DNA from: Deltaproteobacteria bacterium
GTDB taxonomy: Bacteria; Desulfobacterota; Syntrophobacteria; BM002
Direction of reading: 5' to 3'
NCBI GenBank assembly: GCA_022340905.1
Contig: JAJDNB010000225.1
Coordinates: forward strand, 1-41,997
DNA: 41,997 nucleotides
In this document: one piece after another, positions 15,889 to 23,784 of the stretch
Position numbering within the stretch: the first letter of the stretch is position 1
Layout of the letters: every line of letters starts with the position of its first letter
Program-made: the position numbers and the translations under genes
Notes under the pieces: generated by a model
What the model was told of the DNA's origin: nothing
Database searches by the model: none
Seen by the model: only the letters and a program-made list of their open reading frames with translations

Positions 15889-16683
15889 ATGGAGTTTTTA
15901 TCTTCCATTTACGTTGCTAACCTCTTAGTGGTCATGACCTTGATGACCGGGGTGTGGCTGGTGAGTTTGACTAAACAAGATGCCAGCATAGTCGACGTGT
16001 TTTGGGGGCTGGGATTCGTTGTCGTTGCCTGGCTTACTTTCCTGCGACCGGATGGGTACCTGGGTCGAAAAATTTTGCTCACTGGGCTTATTACTCTCTG
16101 GGGACTGCGTTTGGCGATTTACATCTTTATTCGGAACTGGGGACACGGGGAGGATCGCCGCTACCAGGCTTGGAGAGCCCAACACGGCGCCCGGTTCTGG
16201 TGGGTTAGTCTATTCACCGTCTTCTGGCTTCAGGGTGGTCTTTTGTGGATAATTTCGCTGGTGGTGCAAGTAGGTGAGCTCTCGCCAGAGCCTGCCAGGC
16301 TCACCTGGCTTGATTTGCTCGGCACTTTGGTCTGCCTCTTTGGTTTCGCTTTCGAAGCCGTGGCCGACTGGCAACTGTACCGTTTCAAGGCCAATCCTGA
16401 CAACAAAGGCAGAGTGATGAACAAGGGGCTGTGGGGTTACACCCGACACCCCAATTATTTTGGGGAGTCTCTGGTTTGGTGGGGACTGTTTCTTATCACT
16501 TTGGCCACACCGGGAAGCGGCTGGGTGGTGATAAGCCCGCTGCTTATAACCTTTCTCTTGCTGAAAGTCTCAGGCGTTACTCTGTTGGAAAAGACGATTG
16601 TAGATAGTCGGCCCGAATATGAGGAGTACATAAAGAGCACGAGCAGCTTCATTCCCTGGTTTTCAAAAAAGGAGAAGCCATGA
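15889..16683 (+). CDS. DUF1295 / steroid 5-alpha-reductase-like membrane protein
   Basis: 264 aa, with GAGAGGAG about 7 nt before ATG 15889. There are six to seven membrane segments. The signature is the C-terminal motif RVMNKGLWGYTRHPNYFGE, shared by DUF1295, isoprenylcysteine methyltransferases and 5-alpha-reductases. Other conserved stretches are KQDASIVDVFWGLGF and RNWGHGEDRRYQAWR. The family is presumed to reduce or methylate lipids in the membrane using NADPH or SAM; the actual reaction is unknown. Its TGA overlaps the next ATG by four bases (ATGA), so the two are coupled. Confidence 0.88.
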   Translation: MEFLSSIYVANLLVVMTLMTGVWLVSLTKQDASIVDVFWGLGFVVVAWLTFLRPDGYLGRKILLTGLITLWGLRLAIYIFIRNWGHGEDRRYQAWRAQHGARFWWVSLFTVFWLQGGLLWIISLVVQVGELSPEPARLTWLDLLGTLVCLFGFAFEAVADWQLYRFKANPDNKGRVMNKGLWGYTRHPNYFGESLVWWGLFLITLATPGSGWVVISPLLITFLLLKVSGVTLLEKTIVDSRPEYEEYIKSTSSFIPWFSKKEKP

Positions 16684-17708
16684 GATTTGCCATTGAACTA
16701 GCAGAACGTGGCCTACTTCCAGATAGGCTCATCCGCTGGGGTATACGTGAATTGGACAAGAAAAGATTGCGCATGGAAGATCTGGGCGACACGGAAAAGC
16801 AACGGGAGGCATTAGCACGTTTCGTTGATGAACTCAGGAATAGTCCCATTGCAGTGCAAATAGACAAACCCAAGGAACAACATTACGAGGTCCCCCCAGC
16901 TTTTTTTGAAAAAGTCCTGGGCAAATGGATGAAATACAGCAGTTGCTATTGGCCCCAGGGAGTTAACTCTCTCGACGAGGCAGAAGAGGCAATGTTGGAG
17001 TTGACCTGTGACCGGGCCCAGATAGAGGATGGCATGGAAATACTAGAGCTCGGCAGTGGCTGGGGCTCCCTTTCTCGATGGCTGGCAGAGAAATACCCAA
17101 AGAGCCGGGTGGTAACGGTGTCCAATTCCCGACCGCAAGGGGAGTTCATCAAGGCGAGATGCGCAGCCTCGAACCTCGATAATTTAGAAGTGGTACGTGC
17201 TGATATGAATGATTTCGAAACTGATCAAACCTTCCACAGAATGGTATCTGTGGAGATGTTTGAACACATGCGCAACTGGGAAAAGCTTCTTGCTCGCATT
17301 TCCACCTGGCTGAAACCGGATGGAAAACTGTTTCTCCACATTTTCACCCACAGAAAATTTGCCTACATTTTCGAGGAAGAAGGTGAGGACAACTGGCTGG
17401 GGCGGTACTTTTTTACTGCTGGATTGATGCCTTCCCATGACCTGCTATTCAATTTTCAGCAAGATCTCGAGGTGGAAGACCACTGGCGGGTGAACGGAAT
17501 GCACTACAAGAAGACAGCCGACGCCTGGCTGAGGAATCTCGACGGAAGGCAGAATCAGATCTTACCCATATTGGCAGAGACCTACGGCCAAAACCAGGCC
17601 GAACGCTGGTTGCAGCGGTGGCGCATTTTCTTTCTTGCCTGTTCAGAGCTCTGGGGCTATGGAAATGGCGAGGAATGGCTGGTTTCACACTACCGCATGA
17701 CGAGGTAA
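16680..17708 (+). CDS. CFA-family SAM methyltransferase, coclaurine N-methyltransferase-like subgroup
   Basis: 342 aa. The entry motif QHYEVPPAFFEKVLGKWMKY followed by SSCYWPQG is that of the coclaurine N-methyltransferase-like branch rather than classical CFA synthase. The SAM motif is EILELGSGWGSLSRWLAEKYP, followed by VVTVSNSRPQGEFI and MVSVEMFEHMRNWEKLL. It lacks the roughly 100-residue N-terminal lipid-binding domain of true CFA synthase. The second CFA paralogue at 20269 has that domain. In related clusters a methyltransferase adds a methyl group to an unsaturated fatty acyl chain, and that role is plausible here but not proven. It overlaps the DUF1295 gene by 4 nt. Confidence 0.87.
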   Translation: MRFAIELAERGLLPDRLIRWGIRELDKKRLRMEDLGDTEKQREALARFVDELRNSPIAVQIDKPKEQHYEVPPAFFEKVLGKWMKYSSCYWPQGVNSLDEAEEAMLELTCDRAQIEDGMEILELGSGWGSLSRWLAEKYPKSRVVTVSNSRPQGEFIKARCAASNLDNLEVVRADMNDFETDQTFHRMVSVEMFEHMRNWEKLLARISTWLKPDGKLFLHIFTHRKFAYIFEEEGEDNWLGRYFFTAGLMPSHDLLFNFQQDLEVEDHWRVNGMHYKKTADAWLRNLDGRQNQILPILAETYGQNQAERWLQRWRIFFLACSELWGYGNGEEWLVSHYRMTR

Positions 17709-17768
17709 AAAGGGGAAAGCCCCATGAGTCTACAAAGCTAAGTCGTACATAACAAGTCTCATTAGGAG

Positions 17769-17833
17769 AGGTTTCAGGTTTCAGCCTTCGCCTTAGATTC
17801 TTATTTTTTTCTGACACCTGACACCTGAAACCT
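17769..17833. terminator. Long hairpin from TGACACCTGAAACCT words between convergent genes
   Basis: AGGTTTCAGGTTTCAG (17769-17784) pairs at 15 of 16 positions with CTGACACCTGAAACCT (17818-17833), followed by TTTTT on the plus strand. The 33-nt loop contains a T-run. The DUF2177 stop codon is immediately beyond. It probably terminates the methyltransferase transcript and perhaps DUF2177 as well. Confidence 0.6.
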
Positions 17834-17835
17834 TT

Positions 17836-18243
17836 TTAAAGTATTTGCCTGGCAACGAGAAAGCCGCCGGCTGAAACAAGGCCACAAAGTACCATTCCCC
17901 AAAGGATATCAACCACCACAATCTTCACCGGCCAGTCTTTGAGGGTAGCCAGATTAGTGAGATCATAGGTTGCGTAGGTGAACAAACCGTAAAGTATACC
18001 GAGGATGACGGTTCGAGCAAACGAACCTCCATCGATTCCAGGTAAGAGGGCGAAGATCAGTATTCCCAGAATGTAAAGGGAATAGAATATGAAGGCAGCA
18101 GCCCAGTTGACCCGTTCTCTGAAAAAACGCCCTAGATGTCTATTGTAGAAGCCCTTGGCAACTACACCCAACCAAAGAATGTCAATTGCGAAGAAGAACA
18201 GAGCAGTTATTATGTAAAGCTGAATAAGTTCAGTGGCAGTCAT
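17836..18243 (-). CDS. DUF2177 family membrane protein
   Basis: 135 aa from ATG 18243, with AAGGAGAG about 6 nt upstream; an in-frame start at 18285 adds 14 residues but lacks a site. There are four membrane segments. Family hallmarks are AIDILWLGVVAKGFYNRHLG, then YGLFTYATYDLTNLATLKDW and VDILWGMVL. Function unknown. DUF2177 genes are regular members of bacterial clusters with CFA synthase, DUF1365 and flavin amine oxidase. It lies between convergent and same-strand members of that set here, with the exported protein gene directly upstream. Confidence 0.88.
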   Translation of the reverse strand: MTATELIQLYIITALFFFAIDILWLGVVAKGFYNRHLGRFFRERVNWAAAFIFYSLYILGILIFALLPGIDGGSFARTVILGILYGLFTYATYDLTNLATLKDWPVKIVVVDILWGMVLCGLVSAGGFLVARQIL

Positions 18244-18307
18244 AAGCTCTCCTTGGATAACCAATATTTTACCTTCGAAAGTCACGTGCCCATGTTTTAA
18301 ACAGTGC

Positions 18308-18334
18308 TGGATTCCCGCCTCCGCGGGAATGACG
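18308..18334. repeat. ATTCCCGC-loop-GCGGGAAT palindrome, copy A
   Basis: ATTCCCGC (18311-18318), loop CTCC, GCGGGAAT (18323-18330), with flanks TGG and GACGG. It lies between DUF2177 and the exported protein gene. A near-identical copy occurs at 28855-28881. Confidence 0.85.
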
Positions 18335-18349
18335 GAAGAGGCAGGTCAG

Positions 18350-19090
18350 CTAGCTCTCGTAGGAATAGGTTATTGTGACTTCTTTATGTTTGCCTTGGAT
18401 GTCTTCTAAGTTGGAAACACCTTTGTAGCGTAGGAGATGGCGCGTTCTCAAATCATATTCCACATCAATATGGGGCGCGAACAGCCTGAGCAACCAATTG
18501 TCCACTTCCAGACGGATAAAGATGGTATCATCTTCAATTTTTTGCTTGCTAATTCTGAATTCATATTGATCCAGACGGGAAGGCAAAACCATCAGCACCT
18601 GAAAAATCTCCCCTTGGGCTATTTGTTCGAGGTTGTGGACGATAAATTGGTGAAAACCCTGGCCTACTATTTGATTGTCTTCTTTGACAAGATACTTGTC
18701 CTCGAGGGGTGCTTCCGGGCTTTGCTTTCGAAAAAGCCAAATCCTGTCCAGCCCCACTTTCGCACCATCCTGGTATTGGGCACGTCTGTCCAGGAAATCA
18801 TAGCTCCCAAACTGGGAACCAAAAGAATATTCTGAAACTAACTCTCCAATTTTGTTTTGATTGGCATCGTAATAAATTGTTTGGCTTTCGCTCACCTTGC
18901 CGTCTATGTAGGTAACAGTGTGATACTCAGAGTATTCAAGGGAGCCCTCAGAATTTACTGCTTTGCCAAAAAATAGTTCTCCCTGTGCTTCGGTTCCAGA
19001 GCTACCGAGACTAAAGGCCAGGACAGAGAAGAGAGCTACAACAAACTGGGTTGATTTTCTTTTTGACACGGAAACGTCCTTGCGGAGCAT
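18350..19090 (-). CDS. Exported hypothetical protein of the lipid cluster
   Basis: 246 aa from ATG 19090, with GGGGAG 9 nt upstream; a TTG at 19117 would add 9 residues. A signal peptide is clear: KRK at residues 10-12, then FVVALFSVLAFSLGSSGTEA with probable cleavage after TEA-35. The mature part is beta-rich with no Cys. It has segments such as YHTVTYIDGKVSESQTIYYD and VDNWLLRLFAPHIDVEYDLR that read like a periplasmic or outer-membrane lipid-contacting fold (a DUF6134-like look, stated with low confidence). It is presumably upstream of DUF2177 in one transcript. Its presence inside the cluster suggests a role in envelope lipid handling. Confidence 0.7.
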   Translation of the reverse strand: MLRKDVSVSKRKSTQFVVALFSVLAFSLGSSGTEAQGELFFGKAVNSEGSLEYSEYHTVTYIDGKVSESQTIYYDANQNKIGELVSEYSFGSQFGSYDFLDRRAQYQDGAKVGLDRIWLFRKQSPEAPLEDKYLVKEDNQIVGQGFHQFIVHNLEQIAQGEIFQVLMVLPSRLDQYEFRISKQKIEDDTIFIRLEVDNWLLRLFAPHIDVEYDLRTRHLLRYKGVSNLEDIQGKHKEVTITYSYES

Positions 19091-19128
19091 ATTCAAAATC
19101 TCCCCTTTTATGTACAATAAAATATTTT

Positions 19129-19149
19129 CCCCTCCCCTAGCGGGAGGGG
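19129..19149. repeat. CCCCTCCC...GGGAGGGG palindrome
   Basis: CCCCTCCC (19129-19136), a 5-nt loop, GGGAGGGG (19142-19149), in the spacer between the exported protein gene and the divergent DUF1475 gene. There is no T-tract next to it. Confidence 0.75.
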
Positions 19150-19377
19150 ATTAAAGATATATGACTTCTCTTCTGGTAATGCCTCCAGGAAAATGCGGTT
19201 CAGTAAAGTTGCCGCAAGATAAGGCTTAAAATGGCGATGTCAAATGGGAGGACAAGGTTGTAGGATTAACCTACCATTCTACTCTATTGTTATTGGTATT
19301 GTTTACTTGATAATCCGACCTATTTTTAAAATGGTAATTCAATTTTCCATGCACTAACGAAGGTGAGAAGAAAGAAG

Positions 19378-19728
19378 ATGAATAAATCGAGTCTTTATTT
19401 CTTGAAAGCATTTTTTACTGTTACTCTTATGGCCATGCTTTACGTAACAATTACTGCGACCAATAATCAAAATATTTTCGAAGCCGTGGGAACTATCTGG
19501 CCCAATTGGTGGTTCAGGGCAACCCTGATTGATGCCTACTTAGGATTCCTGACCTTCTACGTCTGGGTGGCCTACAAAGAACTACACCTGTGGCGCAAAA
19601 TACTCTGGTTTGTTCTGATCATGCTTTTGGGAAATTTGGCAATTTCCTCATACATGCTGCTCGAACTCTATAAACTTCGAGTAGGCGATACTTTTGCAAT
19701 CTTGCTTACGAGGCGCAATGGAAAATGA
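19378..19728 (+). CDS. DUF1475 family small membrane protein
   Basis: 116 aa from ATG 19378, after a purine-rich GAGAAGAAAGAAG. Three membrane segments are visible (residues about 8-28, 44-62, 73-95). Recognised by the conserved block WFRATLIDAYLGFLTFYVWV followed by AYKE and by WFVLIMLLGNLA. The function is unknown. Its last 11 nt overlap the start of the DUF2062 gene, so the two are translated together. Confidence 0.78.
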   Translation: MNKSSLYFLKAFFTVTLMAMLYVTITATNNQNIFEAVGTIWPNWWFRATLIDAYLGFLTFYVWVAYKELHLWRKILWFVLIMLLGNLAISSYMLLELYKLRVGDTFAILLTRRNGK

Positions 19729-20203
19729 TCACAGGTTTTTTTACAGGAAAATAGTTGAGCCTGTAGTTGCACTAATCAAACAGGGTATTTCTCCCGAGAG
19801 AATCTCCCTAGGCATGGCCGGCGGAATTATTCTTGGGGTATTCCCGGCTTTGGGCGCTACCACCATTTTATGCGGGCTTGCAGCGATTATTTTTCGACTG
19901 AATCTGCCGGCCACTCAGCTGGCAAACTACTTGGTCTATCCCTTACAAATCATGCTCATCATTCCTTTTTTTCATCTTGGTGGGCTATTATTTCAGGTGG
20001 AACCCCCTCCTCTTTCTGCTCAAGAGCTCATAACCTTATTGCGCTCCGATCTGTTGGGTACTATCAGCTCTTACTGGAGCGCCACCCTACGCGCCATTGT
20101 GGCCTGGCTGCTGTTTGGCCTGCCAACTTTCTTAATCTCGCATTTCAGTCTTCTTCGGCTTATAAAGACACTTGAATTTGCCGGCACTGGTGCAAAGAGG
20201 TAA
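19718..20203 (+). CDS. DUF2062 membrane protein
   Basis: 161 aa from ATG 19718, inside the end of the DUF1475 gene; a frame start at 19694 is less likely. The DUF2062 pattern is GISPERISLGMAGGIILGVF followed by PALGATTILCGLAAIIFRLN and then ANYLVYPLQIMLIIPFFHLG. It has about four membrane segments. DUF2062 domains often sit beside glycosyltransferases or lipid enzymes and are probably involved in envelope assembly. It is convergent with the CFA synthase gene, with a 65-nt gap. Confidence 0.85.
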   Translation: MENDHRFFYRKIVEPVVALIKQGISPERISLGMAGGIILGVFPALGATTILCGLAAIIFRLNLPATQLANYLVYPLQIMLIIPFFHLGGLLFQVEPPPLSAQELITLLRSDLLGTISSYWSATLRAIVAWLLFGLPTFLISHFSLLRLIKTLEFAGTGAKR

Positions 20204-20268
20204 GACGCGCAATCACTTGGAGCAAAACCCCAAAGAACGTCATTATTCCCTGAGACCAGATGATGCGG

Positions 20269-21552
20269 TTAGGTAACAAGGGGTGTTAATAGTGGTGGGC
20301 GGCGGCAAAGGGGTTTGGTAAGCAGCATCTGTACGTCCCCCAGGTATCGCTCGGTAAAACCGGCCTCGCAGTAACAAAGATAATAATCCCACATGCGAAT
20401 GAAGGTCTCTGGATAGCCCAAACTGCGCACTTTGTCTATGTTGATAAAGAACCTTTGCCTCCAGGTGCGGAGAGTCCTGGCATAGTGAGGAGTGATATCC
20501 TCCAGGTGAAAAATCTTTAAGTCGCTGGCGCGGGCAAGGGATCTGCTCATGGCCGCAATGGAAGGTATGCAGCTTCCCGGAAAGATATACCGCTTGATGA
20601 AGTCCACACTTCGTCTATGCCGGTCAAAAAACTGGTCGGCAATCGTTATTGCCTGAAGGAGCATGGTGCCGTCTTGGTGCAGAAGTTTGCTGCAAGAGCG
20701 GAAAAAGGTGTCCAAATACTTGTGGCCCACGGCTTCTATCATTTCTATGGAGACCAATTTGTCGTACTTCCCTCTCAGATCCCGATAATCCTCTAAAAGC
20801 AATTCTACCTTGTTACCCACTCCGGCCTCGGCAATTCGTTCTTTTGCCAGATCATATTGGGCCGAGGAAATTGTGGTTGTGGTTATGCGGCAACCATAAT
20901 TTTTGGCTGCGTAGATAGCGAAACCTCCCCAGCCAGAGCCAATTTCAACTATGTGGTCTCGGGAGGATACATCCAGCTTCTGGCAGATACGAGCGTATTT
21001 GGCCATGGAAGCCTGTTCGAGGGTGCTGTCCTCGCCCTCGAATATGCCGCAGGAATAGGTAAGTGTCTCATCGAGAAAGAGTTCATAGAAATCGTTTCCC
21101 AGGTCGTAGTGGGCAGCGATGTTGCAGCGGCTTCCTTGTTTTGTGTTGCTCCGGAAATAATGAAAAATCAGATGGAGAGGGGTGGTTAGCCAGGCCAGAC
21201 CCTTTTCCATTCCCTTCAGCACTTCTCGATTCAAGATGATGATGCGCACCACCGTGGTCAAGTCGTCGGTTGACCACTGGCCTGCCATGAAAGCCTCACT
21301 GGCGCCAATACTGCCGCCAAACACTATAGAACTGTAGAAGCGGCTGTGGTGAACGGTGATGGTGGCTTCAAGGGGAAACCTGTCGCTTTTTTCACCGAAA
21401 ACTCGCCGGGCTGTGCCGTCGATTATGGTGAGTTTTCCCCACCGCAGACCACGGAGGAGAGAAAAAAGTAATTTCTTGGCGAGTTCGTCAAACCGACTTG
21501 GTTTAGTCTCCTCGATAGCACATGCCTTCGCAGGCACAATGGAGTCACTCAT
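20269..21552 (-). CDS. cfa: Cyclopropane-fatty-acyl-phospholipid synthase (classical type)
   Basis: 427 aa, the length of full CFA/mycolic acid cyclopropane synthases. The N-terminal domain (about 25-130) has FGGSIGASEAFMAGQW. The catalytic part begins AHYDLGNDFYELFLDETLTY, then VEIGSGWGGFAIYAAKNYGC and LVSIEMIEAVGHKYLDTFF, with FIKRYIFPGSCIP and the closing MWDYYLCYCEAGFTER. These are the SAM site, bicarbonate/glutamate region and lipid pocket signatures. It transfers a methylene or methyl group to cis double bonds of membrane phospholipids. It is the last gene of a tight minus-strand operon after the flavin protein and DUF1365 (gaps of 2-3 nt). Confidence 0.93.
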   Translation of the reverse strand: MSDSIVPAKACAIEETKPSRFDELAKKLLFSLLRGLRWGKLTIIDGTARRVFGEKSDRFPLEATITVHHSRFYSSIVFGGSIGASEAFMAGQWSTDDLTTVVRIIILNREVLKGMEKGLAWLTTPLHLIFHYFRSNTKQGSRCNIAAHYDLGNDFYELFLDETLTYSCGIFEGEDSTLEQASMAKYARICQKLDVSSRDHIVEIGSGWGGFAIYAAKNYGCRITTTTISSAQYDLAKERIAEAGVGNKVELLLEDYRDLRGKYDKLVSIEMIEAVGHKYLDTFFRSCSKLLHQDGTMLLQAITIADQFFDRHRRSVDFIKRYIFPGSCIPSIAAMSRSLARASDLKIFHLEDITPHYARTLRTWRQRFFINIDKVRSLGYPETFIRMWDYYLCYCEAGFTERYLGDVQMLLTKPLCRRPPLLTPLVT

Positions 21553-21555
21553 GAT

Positions 21556-22314
21556 CTACTCTCTTTTTTCTGGGTGGACGTAAAAAGGCGTCCCCTTGGA
21601 CCATAATCTGAGGGCCTGGAGATAAATCATAGTGGTGACCTTGAGGGTCATGAGGGGATAGGCTAGTAAGACTCTGTTCAAGGCATAGCTGTCAATCTCC
21701 CTTCGATTCAGGGTCAAGGTGGCATCGAATAGCTTTTTCCCCTTTTCAGAGTTGTTCATGTGCACAGTCAATGATGTGCCGGGTTTTCTAAATCTCCAGT
21801 CGTACCAAATATCCATGTCCATAAAAGGCGAAATGTGGAAATTCTTATTGAATTGGTAGCGCTTCCAACCTCTCATGGGATGCTCATTCAGATCCTCACC
21901 AAGGACGTAGCAATATTCTTCACCCCACGGCGTGTTGTGAATCTCAGCCACTATGGTCTCCACCTCCTCGTCGGATTCATCATAACAGTAATAGAAACTC
22001 ACAGGATTGAAGCAGTAGCCGAAGTAGCGCAAGTGAGTGAGCAGACGAATGGACCCCTTTGGCCTTTTTTGCAATCGACCTTCCACAAGGTCACGGACAG
22101 CTTGCTGGAGTGGAACTCGCGGATCGCCCAAGTGATCCCGACGGCGCAGATAAGCCAGATTAACCCGATCGTGTGACCAGAAAATAGTATTACGGAACAG
22201 TTCCGGCAGTTCCTCCAGGTCGAGGAACATAAAAAAAATGCGATAGCGAAATGAGTTCTCCACTGGTCGGAAGCGACGGTGGCGGACATGACCCTCGTAG
22301 ATGCAGCTATTCAT
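21556..22314 (-). CDS. DUF1365 family protein
   Basis: 252 aa. Starts MNSCIYEGHVRHRRFRPVEN and contains LRYFGYCFNPVSFYYCYDE, the family signature, plus NTPWGEEYCYVL and FNKNFHISPFMDMDIWYDWR. It has no signal peptide; a hydrophobic segment near the C-terminus (VLLAYPLMTLKVTTMIYLQA) could touch the membrane. DUF1365 proteins are almost always encoded between a flavin amine-oxidase-like gene and a CFA-type gene, as here. The gaps to its neighbours are 2 and 3 nt, so the three are one translational unit. Function unknown; a part in fatty-acid modification is inferred. Confidence 0.92.
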   Translation of the reverse strand: MNSCIYEGHVRHRRFRPVENSFRYRIFFMFLDLEELPELFRNTIFWSHDRVNLAYLRRRDHLGDPRVPLQQAVRDLVEGRLQKRPKGSIRLLTHLRYFGYCFNPVSFYYCYDESDEEVETIVAEIHNTPWGEEYCYVLGEDLNEHPMRGWKRYQFNKNFHISPFMDMDIWYDWRFRKPGTSLTVHMNNSEKGKKLFDATLTLNRREIDSYALNRVLLAYPLMTLKVTTMIYLQALRLWSKGTPFYVHPEKRE

Positions 22315-22316
22315 GT

Positions 22317-23561
22317 TTACAAGGTTTTCCCAAAATGTTCACCCACAGCCAGAGCGCTGTTGACGCCGTCTTCGTGGAAGCCATAGCCCCAGTAGGCCCC
22401 ACAGAAATAGGTGCGATTGACACCGTTTATCTCCAGGCGACGCTTTTGGGCCATAGGCCCCCGGGGAGAGTAAACGGGATGGTGGTAGTCGAACTCTCTG
22501 ACGATCTTGCTCCGATCAACAATATCGGGACGATTCAGGGTTACGCAAAAATCGACTGGAGAAGTGAGACTTTGAAGCATGTTCATGTAGTAGGTCACAG
22601 CCACTCTCCCCAAGTCCTCTCGGGGAATATGGTAGTTCCAGCTTGCCCAGGCGGCTTTTCTTTTGGGCAGCAGGGAGGAGTCCGTATGCAAGATCGCTAG
22701 ATTGTCCTGATAGGGAATGGCTTCCAGTATCTCCCTTTCCGCATTTGAAGGATCGGCCAGCATGGCAAGGGCCTGATCACTGTGGGCTGCTATTACAACC
22801 TGATCGAATCTTTCAACCTCGCCGTTGCGTGGGGTCACTTCTACATGGTCAGGGTGACGTTTAATGGACTCCACAGGACAACTGAGCCGCACCTTGTCCT
22901 TGTAAGACCCGGTAAGAGGTTCAACGTAACTTTTTGAACCACCTTTGATTACCTGCCACTGGGGCTGGTCTTTTACTTTAAGGAATCCGTGGTTGTTGAA
23001 AAACTGGACAAAGTAATGGGCCGGAAACTCATTGAATTGCTTTGGGTCTGCCGACCAGATTGCCTCCCCCATGGGTATGATGAAATGATGGATAAAGGTC
23101 TGGGAGTATCCCTTTCCCTCCAGATAACCTCCGAGGGTGGTTTCGTAGTCGTCGGCCTGCAATAGCTCTTGAGCCTCCCGGCGAAAACGAAATGCCTCAA
23201 CAAGCATGCGATAAAAAGAAGGCCGTAGCAGGTTGCGCCTTTGGGCGAAGAGAGAGTTAAGGCTGGTTGGGCAGTACTCCAGATCTGTTTTTTCGCTCTG
23301 GACGCTGAAGCTCATGTTGGAAGGCTGCCAGGCCACACCCAGCTGCTTCATCAGTTTTACGAAGTTGGGATAGGTGTGCTCATTAAAAACGATGAAACCA
23401 CTGTCAACAGGGTAGCTCGCACCATCGAGTTCGACATCGATGGTGTTGGTGTGCCCGCCGATATAGTCGTTGGCCTCGAAAACCACGAGATCGTGGTCCT
23501 GGCAGAGGAGATAACCGGCAACCATTCCTGAAATGCCGGTACCCACAATAGCGATTTTCAT
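22317..23561 (-). CDS. Flavin amine-oxidase-like protein (NAD(P)/FAD-dependent oxidoreductase)
   Basis: 414 aa, with AAGGAGAGAGG before ATG 23561. The N-terminal dinucleotide fold is IAIVGTGISGMVAGYLL followed by DLVVFEANDYIGGHTNTIDV. The C-terminal FAD contact is FCGAYWGYGFHEDGVNSALA. This is the family of predicted NAD/FAD-binding proteins found with DUF1365 and CFA synthase. The Rhodobacter homologue set is tied to furan fatty acid formation, where a flavin desaturase acts on a methylated acyl chain. A desaturase role here is therefore plausible, but the assignment rests on context and family only. It is the first gene of the three-gene operon. Confidence 0.9.
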   Translation of the reverse strand: MKIAIVGTGISGMVAGYLLCQDHDLVVFEANDYIGGHTNTIDVELDGASYPVDSGFIVFNEHTYPNFVKLMKQLGVAWQPSNMSFSVQSEKTDLEYCPTSLNSLFAQRRNLLRPSFYRMLVEAFRFRREAQELLQADDYETTLGGYLEGKGYSQTFIHHFIIPMGEAIWSADPKQFNEFPAHYFVQFFNNHGFLKVKDQPQWQVIKGGSKSYVEPLTGSYKDKVRLSCPVESIKRHPDHVEVTPRNGEVERFDQVVIAAHSDQALAMLADPSNAEREILEAIPYQDNLAILHTDSSLLPKRKAAWASWNYHIPREDLGRVAVTYYMNMLQSLTSPVDFCVTLNRPDIVDRSKIVREFDYHHPVYSPRGPMAQKRRLEINGVNRTYFCGAYWGYGFHEDGVNSALAVGEHFGKTL

Positions 23562-23784
23562 GGCACCTCTCTCCTTGTCTAATCCTCGGCAATCTACAAG
23601 CTACATTCTGCAAACTGAAATCAAAGAAGTCAGTAATCAACGGTCAGGGGTAAACGGAAAATCGTTAAAACCGTTCAAGTCGTTCAAACCGTAGAAACCG
23701 TAGAAGCCTTCACGGCAGTTCATAAGGACAGATCATCAGTATAACGAATAACTAATAACGGATACCCATACTGCCAGCTGCCCG

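Noticed and set aside
18438-18835. 132-codon plus-strand frame opposite the exported protein gene
   Set aside because: The minus-strand frame has a signal peptide and a good ribosome binding site; the plus-strand frame has neither.
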